Below are positions 22,638-31,075 of a stretch of DNA of 36,144 nt, piece after piece. The notes beneath the pieces were generated by a model. It ran no database searches and was not told the origin of the DNA. It saw nothing but the letters and a program-made list of their open reading frames with translations. This stretch comes from Clostridiales bacterium UBA4644 (lineage in GTDB: Bacteria; Bacillota; Clostridia; Oscillospirales; Butyricicoccaceae), in assembly GCA_002405755.1 (NCBI GenBank), contig DHMK01000068.1, forward strand, positions 1 through 36,144, read 5' to 3'. Numbering within the stretch: position 1 is the first letter of the stretch; the number at the start of each line of letters is the position of its first letter. The position numbers and the translations under genes were made by a program.

Positions 22638-23254
22638 AGGCTTCTCCTTTTTGCGATCACGGTCTTCGGCTCCTGCCCCCGAAGGAGCCGCCGAAGATTG
22701 CTTCGGTGGGTGAAGATCAGCAGCGCGCCCAGCGCCGCCACAAACAGCTCCTGCACCGTCCCCACCTGCAGCAGCAGGCAGCACACCGGCGCGGCCACGG
22801 CCACGGAAAGCGAGCCAACGGAGACCCGCCCGCTCAGCAGCACCGCCAGCGCAAAAACAGCCAGCGAGATCAGAAAGATCCGCCAATCCAGCAGCGCCAC
22901 CACTACGGCGGAGGACAAAACGCCCTTTCCGCCCCGGAACCGGTAATATACGGGGAAATCATGGCCCAAAACGGCGCAGGCGCCGCCCACCACCGTTCCC
23001 CAGGGCTGACCCAGCAGCAGCCGGGCCAGCAGGACGGCAAAAACCGTCTTCAGCGCATCAATGGCCAGCACCAGCGCCGCGCTGCGGACGCCGTAGATGC
23101 GCAGGGCGTTGGTCATGCCGGCGTTGCCGCTGCCGTGGCGGCGGAGGTCCTCCTTGTGCCGGGTGAAGGAGGCGATCAGGCCCCCGCTGACGGAACCCAG
23201 AAGATAGGCGCAGGCCGCCGCGGCGAGCCAGGCCCATATGCTATGTGGAAACAT
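22634..23254 (-). CDS. plsY: Glycerol-3-phosphate acyltransferase PlsY
   Basis: Membrane acyltransferase that uses acyl-phosphate to acylate glycerol 3-phosphate, the first step of phosphatidic acid synthesis. It has 206 residues with five or more hydrophobic helices. The three cytoplasmic motifs are present: YLLGSVSGGLIASF with HGSGNAGMTN, then FPVYYRFRGGKGV, then RHRSN-like FTHRSNLRRLLRG near the end. ATG at 23254 follows GGGAGGGGAG; the codon before is TTG, a less likely start. It overlaps gpsA by four bases and lies 72 bases after der. Confidence 0.95.
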   Translation of the reverse strand: MFPHSIWAWLAAAACAYLLGSVSGGLIASFTRHKEDLRRHGSGNAGMTNALRIYGVRSAALVLAIDALKTVFAVLLARLLLGQPWGTVVGGACAVLGHDFPVYYRFRGGKGVLSSAVVVALLDWRIFLISLAVFALAVLLSGRVSVGSLSVAVAAPVCCLLLQVGTVQELFVAALGALLIFTHRSNLRRLLRGQEPKTVIAKRRSL

Positions 23255-23326
23255 CAAAGCTCCCCTCCCGCTTTAAGCTCAGCTCCGGGCAAACGCGCCC
23301 GGAAAAGATCCGACCGTCTCTCGCGG

Positions 23327-24655
23327 TCAAAGCTCCTCGCCCCGCTGACGGATGACCATTTTTACCGGCGTGCCCTCCAGGGGATAGGCCTGCCGGATCT
23401 GATTTTCCAGATAACGGACATAGGAAAAATGAAACAGCCTGGAATCGTTGCAGAAGCAGACGAAGGTGGGCGGCTGGATGCCGGCCTGGGTCATATAGAA
23501 GATCTTCAGCCGGCGGCCCTTGTCCGTGGGCGGCTGGACCCGGGCAGTGGCATCTGCCAGAATGGCGTTGAGGTTGCCGGTGGTGATCCGGGTGGTGGAG
23601 GCCTCATAGACCTTCCGGATCAGTGCAAAGAGATTTTCCACCCGCAGGCCCGTTTTGGCGGAAAGGAAGATCATGGGCGCATAGGGCATATAGGAAAGCT
23701 CCGTGCGGATCCTCTTTTCATAGTCGCTCTGGGTCCCCGTTTCCTTTTCGATCAGGTCCCACTTATTGACGGCGATGATGGCAGCCTTGCCCGCGTCGTG
23801 GGCCAGACCGGCGATCTTGGTGTCCTGATCGGTGATGCCAGTGGAGGCGTCGATCATCAGAACGCACACATCCGCCCGCTCGATGGCCATCTGGGCCCGC
23901 ATGACGGAAAAGCGCTCGATGGCCTCGTCCACCTTGCTCTTGCGGCGGATGCCGGCGGTGTCGATGAAGGTATAGACCTCGCCGTCCCGCAGGACGCGGC
24001 TGTCGATGCTGTCCCGGGTGGTGCCGGGGATATCGCTGACGATGACCCGCTCCTCCCCGGTGACGAAGTTCACCAGGCTGCTTTTGCCGGCGTTTGGCTT
24101 GCCGATGACGGCCACCTTGATGCCCTCCTCCTGAGCCGGGCCCTCCCAGGCCTCGGCGGGAAGATGCGCAAAGCAGGCGTCCAGCAGGTCGCCGGTGCCG
24201 TTGCCGTGCATGGCGGAGATGCCCACCGGATCGCCCAGGCCCAGATTGTAAAACTCATAAAACTCTGCCGGCGGCTCACCGGGGGAATCCAGCTTGTTCA
24301 CCGCCAGCACCACGGGCTTCTTTGCCTTCTTCAGCATGGCGGCCACCTCCTGATCCGCGGCGGTCAGGCCGGTGCGGATATCGGTGACGAGAATGACCAC
24401 GCTGGCGTGGTCGATGGCGATCAGCGCCTGCTGCCGCATGAACCGCAGGATCTGGTCGTTGGACCGGGGCTCGATGCCGCCGGTGTCCACCACCAGAAAA
24501 GGCTTGCCCCGCCACTCCGCGTCGCCATAGATCCGGTCGCGTGTGACGCCCGGGGTGTTTTCCACGATGGCGGCCTTTTTTTCTGTGATCCGGTTAAACA
24601 GCAGGGATTTTCCCACATTGGGTCTGCCCACAATGGCAATGACCGGTTTTTCCAT
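23327..24655 (-). CDS. der: Ribosome-assembly GTPase Der (EngA)
   Basis: Essential double-GTPase needed for 50S subunit maturation, 442 residues. The first G domain shows GRPNVGKS (10-17), DTGG and NKLD. The second shows GKPNAGKSS, DTAG and NKWD. The C-terminal KH-like domain begins around RITTGNLNAIL and ends with PLEGTPVKMVIRQR, the typical end of Der. AGGGAGG precedes ATG. It sits in the common clostridial order DUF512-der-plsY-gpsA and probably has its own promoter upstream. Confidence 0.97.
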   Translation of the reverse strand: MEKPVIAIVGRPNVGKSLLFNRITEKKAAIVENTPGVTRDRIYGDAEWRGKPFLVVDTGGIEPRSNDQILRFMRQQALIAIDHASVVILVTDIRTGLTAADQEVAAMLKKAKKPVVLAVNKLDSPGEPPAEFYEFYNLGLGDPVGISAMHGNGTGDLLDACFAHLPAEAWEGPAQEEGIKVAVIGKPNAGKSSLVNFVTGEERVIVSDIPGTTRDSIDSRVLRDGEVYTFIDTAGIRRKSKVDEAIERFSVMRAQMAIERADVCVLMIDASTGITDQDTKIAGLAHDAGKAAIIAVNKWDLIEKETGTQSDYEKRIRTELSYMPYAPMIFLSAKTGLRVENLFALIRKVYEASTTRITTGNLNAILADATARVQPPTDKGRRLKIFYMTQAGIQPPTFVCFCNDSRLFHFSYVRYLENQIRQAYPLEGTPVKMVIRQRGEEL

Positions 24656-24690
24656 GGTTTGTTCCTCCCTGTTTGCAATATGCTTCTGCT

Positions 24691-24719
24691 ATTATTTCAG
24701 GATACCGTCCTGAAATCAA
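24691..24719 (-). promoter_or_regulatory. Possible der promoter with embedded dyad
   Basis: Minus-strand TTGATT (24714-24719) and AATAAT (24691-24696) are 17 bases apart. The spacer and both hexamer edges are covered by a 9-bp inverted repeat ATTTCAGGA-N5-TCCTGAAAT (24694-24716). It has no T-run on the minus strand, so it is more likely an operator or antisense structure than the terminator of the upstream gene. Confidence 0.45.
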
Positions 24720-24743
24720 GCGGTTTTTGTCAAAAGAATGGGT

Positions 24744-26057
24744 TCAGCGGCCGTTTTCCAAAACGGTATCCAGGAAAACGCCGCCGTCGATATCCACGGT
24801 CTGCACCGTGACGCCCAGCGCCCGGGCCAGCTCCTCCCGGGTCACATCGTCCAGAAAGACATCCTGCTTGTCCCGCAGCATGACGATGGGCAGCAGCAGC
24901 CGGTCGCCCAGCAGGTTTCCCTTCAGCTGACGCATCAGGTCGCCGCCGGTGACCAGACCGGAAACATCCACCGTCTCCCCGAAAAAATCGTTGCGCACGC
25001 CGATCACCCGGCACTGCAGGCCGGGGCACTTTTGGCGGATGCGCTCCGTCATGCGCTCCATGAAGGGGGCCGCCGCCATGCCGCAGGCGATGGTGAAGGG
25101 ACTGGGCACAGCAAGCTCCGCCTCCTCGCAGGCCAGCGCGGCGGAAAGCTCCTCCTCAAACAGCGTCATCAGGCCCACGCCGTTGTCCAGCTGCAGATAG
25201 CCCTCGTAATACTCCGGCCCCGGCAGGGGCAGATGGGCCTTGAGATAGAGCTCGTCTGCCGCAGAGACCACGCAGCAGCCGTATTTCTCCCGGTTGTCCG
25301 CCCGCCGGGCGTCGATGATCCGCAGGATCTCCCGGGCACGCGGCTCCGTCACCGGCTCCAGCAGGGGCAGACGGTCCCGGTGACGCGTCAGGCCCACGGG
25401 CACCACGGCAATGCTCTCCACGGCGGGATGCAGGGCGGAAAGCTCCGCCAGTGTTTTTTCCAGCGCCGGGCCATCGTTCCAGCCGGGGCAGCAGACGATC
25501 TGGGCGTGGATCCGGATGCCCGCCCTTGCAAAGGCATAGAGATGCCGCAGGCTCTCGCCGCCCCTGGGGTTGCCCAGCATGCGGCTCCGCAGCTCCGGGT
25601 CGGTGGTATGGACAGAGATGTTCAGCGGCGAGATGTGCATCCGGATGATCCGGTCGGCGTCTTCATCGCTGAGATTGGTCATGGTGATATAATTGCCCAG
25701 CAGAAAGGAGAGCCGGGCATCATCGTCCTTAAAATAAAGGCTGGGACGCATGCCCCGGGGCAGCTGGTCGATAAAGCAGAAGACGCACCGGTTGGCGCAG
25801 CCCTTCTGGGCGTCCATCAGATAGGTCTCAAAATCCAGCCCCAGATCCTCCCCCTCCCGCTTGCGCAGGCGGAGGGTGTGCTCCTGACCGTTTTCCCGGC
25901 AAAGGGTCAGGGTCAGGTGCGCGTCGTAGGCGTAGAATTTATAGTCCATCACATCGTGGATGGGGTGTCCTCCGATGGACAGCAGCGTCTCGCCCACCCG
26001 GAGCCCCGCCTTTTCCGCGGGAGAATGGGGGTCGATATGGGTAATGACGGCAGACAT
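24744..26057 (-). CDS. DUF512 radical-SAM-like protein with N-terminal PDZ domain
   Basis: Protein of 437 residues of unknown function. A PDZ-like domain (residues 1-60, ITHIDPHSPAEKAGLRVGE) is followed by a radical-SAM core with the cluster cysteines C87-x3-C91-x2-C94 (CANRCVFC), then MTNLSDEDADRII and CCPGWNDG. A DUF512 domain at the C-terminus ends in TVQTVDIDGGVFLDTVLENG. This family is almost always found next to der in Clostridia and Cyanobacteria, so a role with ribosome assembly or RNA is suspected but unproven. The start M1 has GGAAAGGA twelve bases ahead. It follows rpmF behind two hairpins and has no obvious promoter. Confidence 0.9.
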   Translation of the reverse strand: MSAVITHIDPHSPAEKAGLRVGETLLSIGGHPIHDVMDYKFYAYDAHLTLTLCRENGQEHTLRLRKREGEDLGLDFETYLMDAQKGCANRCVFCFIDQLPRGMRPSLYFKDDDARLSFLLGNYITMTNLSDEDADRIIRMHISPLNISVHTTDPELRSRMLGNPRGGESLRHLYAFARAGIRIHAQIVCCPGWNDGPALEKTLAELSALHPAVESIAVVPVGLTRHRDRLPLLEPVTEPRAREILRIIDARRADNREKYGCCVVSAADELYLKAHLPLPGPEYYEGYLQLDNGVGLMTLFEEELSAALACEEAELAVPSPFTIACGMAAAPFMERMTERIRQKCPGLQCRVIGVRNDFFGETVDVSGLVTGGDLMRQLKGNLLGDRLLLPIVMLRDKQDVFLDDVTREELARALGVTVQTVDIDGGVFLDTVLENGR

Positions 26058-26091
26058 GGGGCGATCGTTCCTTTCCTCCGGGATGACAAAG

Positions 26092-26158
26092 AAGGGGCCG
26101 GCCCGTCCGGCCCCCGAAACAGCAAAAATGGAGAAGACGCTCGGCCCTCTCCATTTCT
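26092..26158 (-). terminator. Two hairpins after rpmF
   Basis: On the minus strand the first is a 9-bp stem AAATGGAGA/TCTCCATTT with a 13-base loop, followed by TTGCTGTTTC; the second is GGGCCGG/CCGGCCC followed by CCTTCTTTG. The T-runs are imperfect, so partial read-through into the DUF512 gene is plausible. Confidence 0.65.
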
Positions 26159-26164
26159 TATGCT

Positions 26165-26353
26165 TTATTTTTCCTCAGCGACTTCGAGGACCTTGCGGCC
26201 TGCGTAATACCCGCAAGCCTTACAGGCTCTGTGGGACAGGACAGGCTCGCCGCACTTGGGGCATTTCACCAGGCCGGGCAAAGCCAGCTTCCAGTGAGAG
26301 CTGCGGCGCAGATTACGGCGCTGCTTGGAAATTCGCGCTCTGGGTACTGCCAT
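26165..26353 (-). CDS. rpmF: 50S ribosomal protein L32
   Basis: Ribosomal protein of 62 residues: MAVPRARISKQRRNLRRSSHWKL is the conserved basic start, followed by a zinc ribbon with CPKC and CKAC. AAGGAGG nine bases before the ATG fixes the start; an earlier in-frame start two codons upstream overlaps the spacer. It follows yceD by 36 bases, the standard pairing. Confidence 0.96.
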   Translation of the reverse strand: MAVPRARISKQRRNLRRSSHWKLALPGLVKCPKCGEPVLSHRACKACGYYAGRKVLEVAEEK

Positions 26354-26389
26354 ATTAGACACCTCCTTGACCTATGGAAACCATATATT

Positions 26390-26917
26390 TCAATTTTTGC
26401 GATCTTTTTTATCCTCCAGGATACGCTGGAGCACCGCCAGCCGGGGATCGATCTCGCGCCGGCTGCACCCACATTCGCCGCGGTTCAGATTCGCGCCGCA
26501 TTTGGGACACAGGCCCTTGCAGTCCTCCCTGCACAGGACGGCCATCTCCATATCCAGGATAAGCTCCGGGATCAGGATCTCGTCCAGCTCCAGCTCGTCC
26601 GACCGGATGGCCAGCATATCGTCGGGAAGCTCCTGATCCTCCTGCCCGGCAGGCTCCTTCACCAGAAGAAACTCCACCGGCGTCTCCTTGTCGTATTCCA
26701 CCGGCTCGCCGCAGCGGGCGCAGCGGGTGGTGACATGGGCCTGTACAACGGCGCGGAGGGTGACGGCGCCTGCGGCGTCCGTGATCTCGCCCGCCAGCCG
26801 CACCGGCTGGCGAAAAGGATATTCAAAGCCCACTTCCTCTTTGGAAAGATCTGTGGTATAATCGAACCGGATCCGATGCGAAGGCATCGCGGCCAGGTCC
26901 CGAAGATGGATCAGCAT
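26390..26917 (-). CDS. yceD: YceD family protein (DUF177)
   Basis: Protein of 175 residues from the YceD/DUF177 family, thought to act in 23S rRNA or 50S maturation and usually encoded just ahead of rpmF. Typical features are the central beta region with VTTRCARCGEPVEYD, the acidic stretch with ELELDEILIPELIL, and a cysteine cluster CREDCKGLCPKCGANLNRGECGC that probably binds zinc. Cysteine pairs like these are common in the Firmicutes form. The start at MLIHLRD is set by AAAGGAG six bases before. It is the first gene of a unit with its own promoter. Confidence 0.92.
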   Translation of the reverse strand: MLIHLRDLAAMPSHRIRFDYTTDLSKEEVGFEYPFRQPVRLAGEITDAAGAVTLRAVVQAHVTTRCARCGEPVEYDKETPVEFLLVKEPAGQEDQELPDDMLAIRSDELELDEILIPELILDMEMAVLCREDCKGLCPKCGANLNRGECGCSRREIDPRLAVLQRILEDKKDRKN

Positions 26918-26948
26918 ACAATCTCCTTTTCGCAATAACGCAAAATTT

Positions 26949-26977
26949 ATTATAGAAAGCAATCGGGAAAAAGTCAA
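26949..26977 (-). promoter_or_regulatory. Promoter of yceD-rpmF
   Basis: Minus-strand TTGACT (26972-26977) and TATAAT (26949-26954), 17-base spacer: a near-consensus sigma-A promoter. Confidence 0.9.
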
Positions 26978-27032
26978 GGATTTTTTGTGTTTCCGGCAAA
27001 AAACCTTCTATTCCTCCCGGAGGAGCCGTTTT

Positions 27033-28004
27033 ATGAAGGAACTGATCATCCAACGCAACGATGCAGGCCAGCGGCTGGACAAATTTCTCACCAAGGCGCT
27101 GCCGGCGCTGCCGCCCTCTCTGCTGCACAAATACATCCGTCTCAAGCGCATCAAGCTGGACGGAAAGCGCGTGGAACTGAATTACCGCCTGCAGGAGGGC
27201 GACACGCTTCAATTATATATCAACGACGAGTTTTTTGAAAGCCCCGACCCGGAGGAGGGCTGGCGGCGGGTGACGCCCCGGCTGGACATCGTCTATGAGG
27301 ACGGGCACATCCTGCTGGCAAACAAGCCGGTGGGGCTGGTGGTCCACGAGGACGAAAGCCAGACCCCCAACACGCTGATCAACCAGATCAAGGCTTATCT
27401 CTATCAGTCCGGACAGTGGGACCCCGCCAGGGAGCAAAGCTTCACCCCCGCCCTCTGCAACCGCATCGACCGCAACACCGGCGGCATCGTCATCGCGGCC
27501 AAGACGGCGGAGGCGCTGCGGGTGCTGAACGAAAAGATCCGGGACAGGGAGCTCGCCAAATATTATCTCTGCCTGGTCCACGGCAGGCTCTCCCCCGCCG
27601 CCGGGACGCTGAAAAATTACCTCCGGCGGGACACGGACAAAAAGCAGGTCTTTGTGGAAAAAAGCAAAACGAAGGACAGCCTGACCGCCATGCTCCGCTA
27701 CCGGACGCTGGAGACCCGGTGCGGGCTCTCGCTGGTGGAATGCGAGCTGCTCACCGGCCGCACCCACCAGATCCGCGTTCAGATGGCCCAGGCCGGTCAC
27801 CCTCTGGCCGGCGACACGAAATACGGCCAGGCAAAATACAATCAGGACCTGCCCTTTTCCCATCAGGCCCTCTGGAGCTACCGCCTGCGCTTTGATTTTC
27901 CCACCCCCGCCGGGGCGCTGGATTATCTCCGGGGACGGGAGTTTCAGGTGCGGGAGGTGCCGTTCCTCACCTGGTTCCAAAATTTGCCCGAAAAACGCAC
28001 TTGA
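27033..28004 (+). CDS. RluA-family 23S rRNA pseudouridine synthase
   Basis: RNA-modifying enzyme of 323 residues. An S4 RNA-binding domain (residues 12-64, QRLDKFLTKALPAL onward) precedes the RluA catalytic domain: ILLANKPVGLVVHEDE, then CNRIDRNTGGIVIAAK with the nucleophile Asp146, and later CELLTGRTHQIRVQMAQAGHPLAGDTKYG. The catalytic loop has NTGG where most RluC/RluD proteins have DTSG; this variant is typical of a clostridial subgroup. The target uridine cannot be told. GGAGGAG seven bases before ATG decides the start. It has a terminator of its own and is divergent from yceD. Confidence 0.93.
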   Translation: MKELIIQRNDAGQRLDKFLTKALPALPPSLLHKYIRLKRIKLDGKRVELNYRLQEGDTLQLYINDEFFESPDPEEGWRRVTPRLDIVYEDGHILLANKPVGLVVHEDESQTPNTLINQIKAYLYQSGQWDPAREQSFTPALCNRIDRNTGGIVIAAKTAEALRVLNEKIRDRELAKYYLCLVHGRLSPAAGTLKNYLRRDTDKKQVFVEKSKTKDSLTAMLRYRTLETRCGLSLVECELLTGRTHQIRVQMAQAGHPLAGDTKYGQAKYNQDLPFSHQALWSYRLRFDFPTPAGALDYLRGREFQVREVPFLTWFQNLPEKRT

Positions 28005-28032
28005 GAAAATCAGAGAAAAACAGCGATATTTT

Positions 28033-28080
28033 AAGGAAATCGGAGCTTTTTTCAAAGCCAACCGATTTCCTTTTGATTTT
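28033..28080 (+). terminator. Terminator after the pseudouridine synthase gene
   Basis: An 11-bp perfect stem AAGGAAATCGG/CCGATTTCCTT (28033-28043 with 28062-28072), with an inner GCTTT/AAAGC stem, followed by TTGATTTTT. Confidence 0.85.
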
Positions 28081-28103
28081 TGCAAAAAAGTTGCGAAAAA
28101 TCA

Positions 28104-28131
28104 TTGACAATTCCAGAATTTGTGCTATATT
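28104..28131 (+). promoter_or_regulatory. Promoter of potABCD
   Basis: TTGACA (28104-28109) and TATATT (28126-28131) with a 16-base spacer (an alternative TATTAT at 18 bases overlaps it). The leader to potA is about 65 bases; no riboswitch was recognised. Confidence 0.8.
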
Positions 28132-28202
28132 ATGATTCGTTTTATGATATACAAAACGGCGGTCTCTGTCGGTTTAGAAAAAAGCTTGGGGAGGTGTGTG
28201 AA

Positions 28203-29357
28203 ATGGCGGATCGTCTGATCCAGCTGGAAAACATTCACAAGGATTATGGAGGCAAGGAAGTCCTGAAAAACATCAATCTGTATGTAAGGGACAAGGAATT
28301 TGTCACCTTGCTCGGGCCTTCGGGCTGCGGCAAGACCACAACGCTGCGCATCATCGGCGGGTTTGAGACCCCCAGCGCGGGGGTGGTCTATTTTGATGGA
28401 AAAAGGATCAACGAGGTCCCGCCCAATAAGCGGCCGGTGAACACGGTCTTTCAGCGCTATGCCCTGTTCCCCCATCTGAATGTATTTGAAAATGTGGCCT
28501 TCGGCCTGCGGATCTCCGGCGTTTCTGAAGCCTCCATCCGGGAGCGGGTGGGCGATATGCTCAAGCTGGTGAATCTTTCCGGCTATGAGCGGGTGTCCGT
28601 CAGCCAGCTCTCCGGCGGCGAGCAGCAGCGGGTGGCCATCGCCCGCGCTCTGGTGAACCATCCCCGGGTGCTGCTGCTGGACGAGCCGCTGTCCGCGCTG
28701 GACCTGAAGCTGCGCAAGGAGATGCAGCGGGAGCTGAAGGCCATCCAGCAGAGCGTCGGCATCACCTTCGTTTTCGTCACTCACGATCAGGAGGAGGCCC
28801 TCACCATGTCGGATACGGTGGTGGTGATGAACAAGGGCTCCATCCAGCAGATCGGCACGCCCACCGATATTTATAACGAGCCGAAAAACGCCTTTGTGGC
28901 GGATTTCATCGGCGAGAGCAATATTCTGGACGGCACCATGCTGAAGGACCGCCGGGTGGCCTTCTCCGGCCGCACCTTCGACTGCGTGGACAGCGGCTTC
29001 CAGCTGAAGGAGCCGGTGGACGTGGTGGTGCGGCCCGAGGATGTGGATATCGTCCCGGCGGACAGCGACCGGGCCATGCTCCGGGGCGATGTGACCTCCG
29101 TCACCTTCATGGGCGTCCACTATGAGATCATCGTGGACATCAACGGCTTTATGTGGATGATCCAGACCACGGACTATGTGGCCCCCGGGGCGCACATCGG
29201 CCTGTTCATCGAGCCGGACGCCATCCATATCATGAAAAAATCCGAGTATTCCGGGCTTTACGGCGATTATTCGCTGGATGTGGACCTGGATGCGCTGAAT
29301 GCGGAAGCCATCGCCGCCGAGGAAGAGGCCATGGCGGAAAGCGAGCAGGCGAAATGA
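28203..29357 (+). CDS. potA: Spermidine/putrescine ABC transporter, ATP-binding protein
   Basis: Cytoplasmic ATPase of 384 residues that drives polyamine import through PotB/PotC. Walker A GPSGCGKTT is at residues 38-46, signature LSGGEQQR at 136-143, Walker B LLLDEP at 157-162, and the switch histidine in FVTHDQEEAL. A C-terminal TOBE domain (VVVRPEDVDIV to IEPDAIHIM) follows, then an acidic, Ala/Glu-rich tail of about 25 residues that goes beyond the usual end. GGGAGG before ATG sets the start. Its stop overlaps the potB start by four bases (ATGA). Confidence 0.95.
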   Translation: MADRLIQLENIHKDYGGKEVLKNINLYVRDKEFVTLLGPSGCGKTTTLRIIGGFETPSAGVVYFDGKRINEVPPNKRPVNTVFQRYALFPHLNVFENVAFGLRISGVSEASIRERVGDMLKLVNLSGYERVSVSQLSGGEQQRVAIARALVNHPRVLLLDEPLSALDLKLRKEMQRELKAIQQSVGITFVFVTHDQEEALTMSDTVVVMNKGSIQQIGTPTDIYNEPKNAFVADFIGESNILDGTMLKDRRVAFSGRTFDCVDSGFQLKEPVDVVVRPEDVDIVPADSDRAMLRGDVTSVTFMGVHYEIIVDINGFMWMIQTTDYVAPGAHIGLFIEPDAIHIMKKSEYSGLYGDYSLDVDLDALNAEAIAAEEEAMAESEQAK

Positions 29358-30220
29358 ACACGCAGAACCGGAAGGGCCGCTCCCCTGCGGGCGCGCTGCT
29401 GGCCCCTTATTCTCTGTGGGCCGTCGTTTTCATTCTGGTGCCGCTGGCCTTTATCGCCTACTACGCCTTCACCGACAACAGCTTTCAGTTCACGCTGGAC
29501 AACGTGACCCGCTTCTTCACCGCCACCTCCCAGGTGGACGGCCGGGAGACCCATACCTATCTGCTGATCTTCTGGCGCTCGCTGAAGCTGGCGCTGATCT
29601 CCACGCTGATCTGCCTGCTGCTGGGCTATCCCATCGCCTATATCATCTCCCGGGCCAGGCCCCGGGTCCAGAAGACCATGATGACCCTCATCATGATCCC
29701 CATGTGGATGAACTTTCTGATCCGCACCTACGCCTGGATGACCATCCTGCAGGACACCGGCATCTTCAACGGGATCCTTTCCGCCCTGGGGCTGCCGCCC
29801 GTCCATATCATCGGCACGGAGGGCGCCGTGGTCATCGGCATGGTCTATGACTATCTGCCCTATATGATCATGCCCATTTATTCCGTCATGGCGAAGATGG
29901 ATCTGCGGCTGGTGGAGGCCGCCCGGGATCTGGGCTGCAACGGCTTCAACACGCTCCGCCGGGTGATCTTCCCCCTGAGCCTGCCCGGCGTGCTTTCCGG
30001 CGTGAACATGGTGCTCATCCCCTCCATCAGCACCTTCTATATCTCCCAGAAGCTGGGCAACGGCAAGTTTTTCCTCATCGGCGACGCCATCGAGGGGCAG
30101 TATGTGGCAAACAATCTGCACTTTGCCGCCGCCATCGCCTTTATCATGATGATCGTTTTGCTGGCCGGCATGGCGCTGATGCGCCGGGCTGCCGGACGGC
30201 GCGTGCAGGGAGGTGTCTGA
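29354..30220 (+). CDS. potB: Spermidine/putrescine ABC transporter, permease PotB
   Basis: Inner-membrane permease of 288 residues with six predicted helices. The cytoplasmic EAA loop that docks on PotA is EAARDLGCNGFNTLRRVIFPLSLPG. An N-terminal hydrophilic stretch precedes the first helix (SLWAVVFILVPLAFIAYYAF). The start overlaps potA (ATGA), so translation is coupled; the upstream in-frame region belongs to potA. PotB and PotC normally form a heterodimer. Confidence 0.94.
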   Translation: MNTQNRKGRSPAGALLAPYSLWAVVFILVPLAFIAYYAFTDNSFQFTLDNVTRFFTATSQVDGRETHTYLLIFWRSLKLALISTLICLLLGYPIAYIISRARPRVQKTMMTLIMIPMWMNFLIRTYAWMTILQDTGIFNGILSALGLPPVHIIGTEGAVVIGMVYDYLPYMIMPIYSVMAKMDLRLVEAARDLGCNGFNTLRRVIFPLSLPGVLSGVNMVLIPSISTFYISQKLGNGKFFLIGDAIEGQYVANNLHFAAAIAFIMMIVLLAGMALMRRAAGRRVQGGV

Positions 30221-30221
30221 A

Positions 30222-31037
30222 ATGAAGCATGCTTCCCGGATCTATACGGTCCTGATCTTTCTCTTTCTCTTCGCGCCCATCGCCATCCTGCTGATCTTCT
30301 CCTTCAACGAGACAAAGAGCCTTTCCGTCTTTTCCGGCTTTTCGCTGAAGTGGTATGAGGAGCTTTTCCGGGACGGCGCCACGCTGGCCTCGGTAAAAAA
30401 CACGCTGGTGCTGGCCTGCTTTGCCTCGGCCATCTCCACCGTCATGGGGACGGCCGCCGCCGTGGGCATCCACAAGCTTCGGAGCCGGTATATCCGCGCC
30501 GCCATGAATACCGTCACCAACATCCCCATGATCAACCCGGACATCATCACCGGTATCTCGCTGATGCTGATGTTCGTGTTCGTTGGCTCCCGGCTGGGAC
30601 TTTCCAGCAGCCTGTCCTTCTGGACCATGCTGCTCTCCCATGTCACCTTCTGCCTGCCCTATGTGATCCTGCAGGTGCTGCCCAAGCTGCGGCAGATGGA
30701 TTCCTCCCTTCAGGAGGCCGCCATGGACCTGGGCTGCACGCCCATGCAGGCCTTTTTCAAGGCCGCCCTTCCGGAGATCCTTCCCGGCGTGGCCACAGGC
30801 ATGATCATGGCCTTCACCCTCTCGCTGGACGACTTCGTCATCAGCTATTTCACCCAAGGGAACGGGTTCCAGACCCTCCCCATCCGTATCTATAACATGA
30901 CGAAAAAGACGGTGACGCCCAAAATGTATGCCCTGGCCACCATCATTTTCTTTGTGATTCTGTTCCTGCTCCTGCTGTCCAATCTCACCGACCGGGACGA
31001 GGAACGCCACCAAAAGCGGGAAAAATCCCGCCGCTGA
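30222..31037 (+). CDS. potC: Spermidine/putrescine ABC transporter, permease PotC
   Basis: Second permease, 271 residues with six predicted helices. It shows the PotC-like start IYTVLIFLFLFAPIAILLIFSFNE and the EAA loop EAAMDLGCTPMQAFFKAALPEILPG. The ATG lies two bases after the potB stop, with GGGAGG inside the potB end. It closes with a strongly basic tail (DRDEERHQKREKSRR). Confidence 0.94.
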   Translation: MKHASRIYTVLIFLFLFAPIAILLIFSFNETKSLSVFSGFSLKWYEELFRDGATLASVKNTLVLACFASAISTVMGTAAAVGIHKLRSRYIRAAMNTVTNIPMINPDIITGISLMLMFVFVGSRLGLSSSLSFWTMLLSHVTFCLPYVILQVLPKLRQMDSSLQEAAMDLGCTPMQAFFKAALPEILPGVATGMIMAFTLSLDDFVISYFTQGNGFQTLPIRIYNMTKKTVTPKMYALATIIFFVILFLLLLSNLTDRDEERHQKREKSRR

Positions 31038-31075
31038 CCATCAAAACCAATTTTTCAAGGAGGTAATTATTACAA

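Noticed and set aside
28080..28202. Longer PotA with about 41 extra N-terminal residues
   Set aside because: The extension covers the TTGACA/TATATT promoter and has no ribosome binding site, while GGGAGG precedes MADRLIQ.
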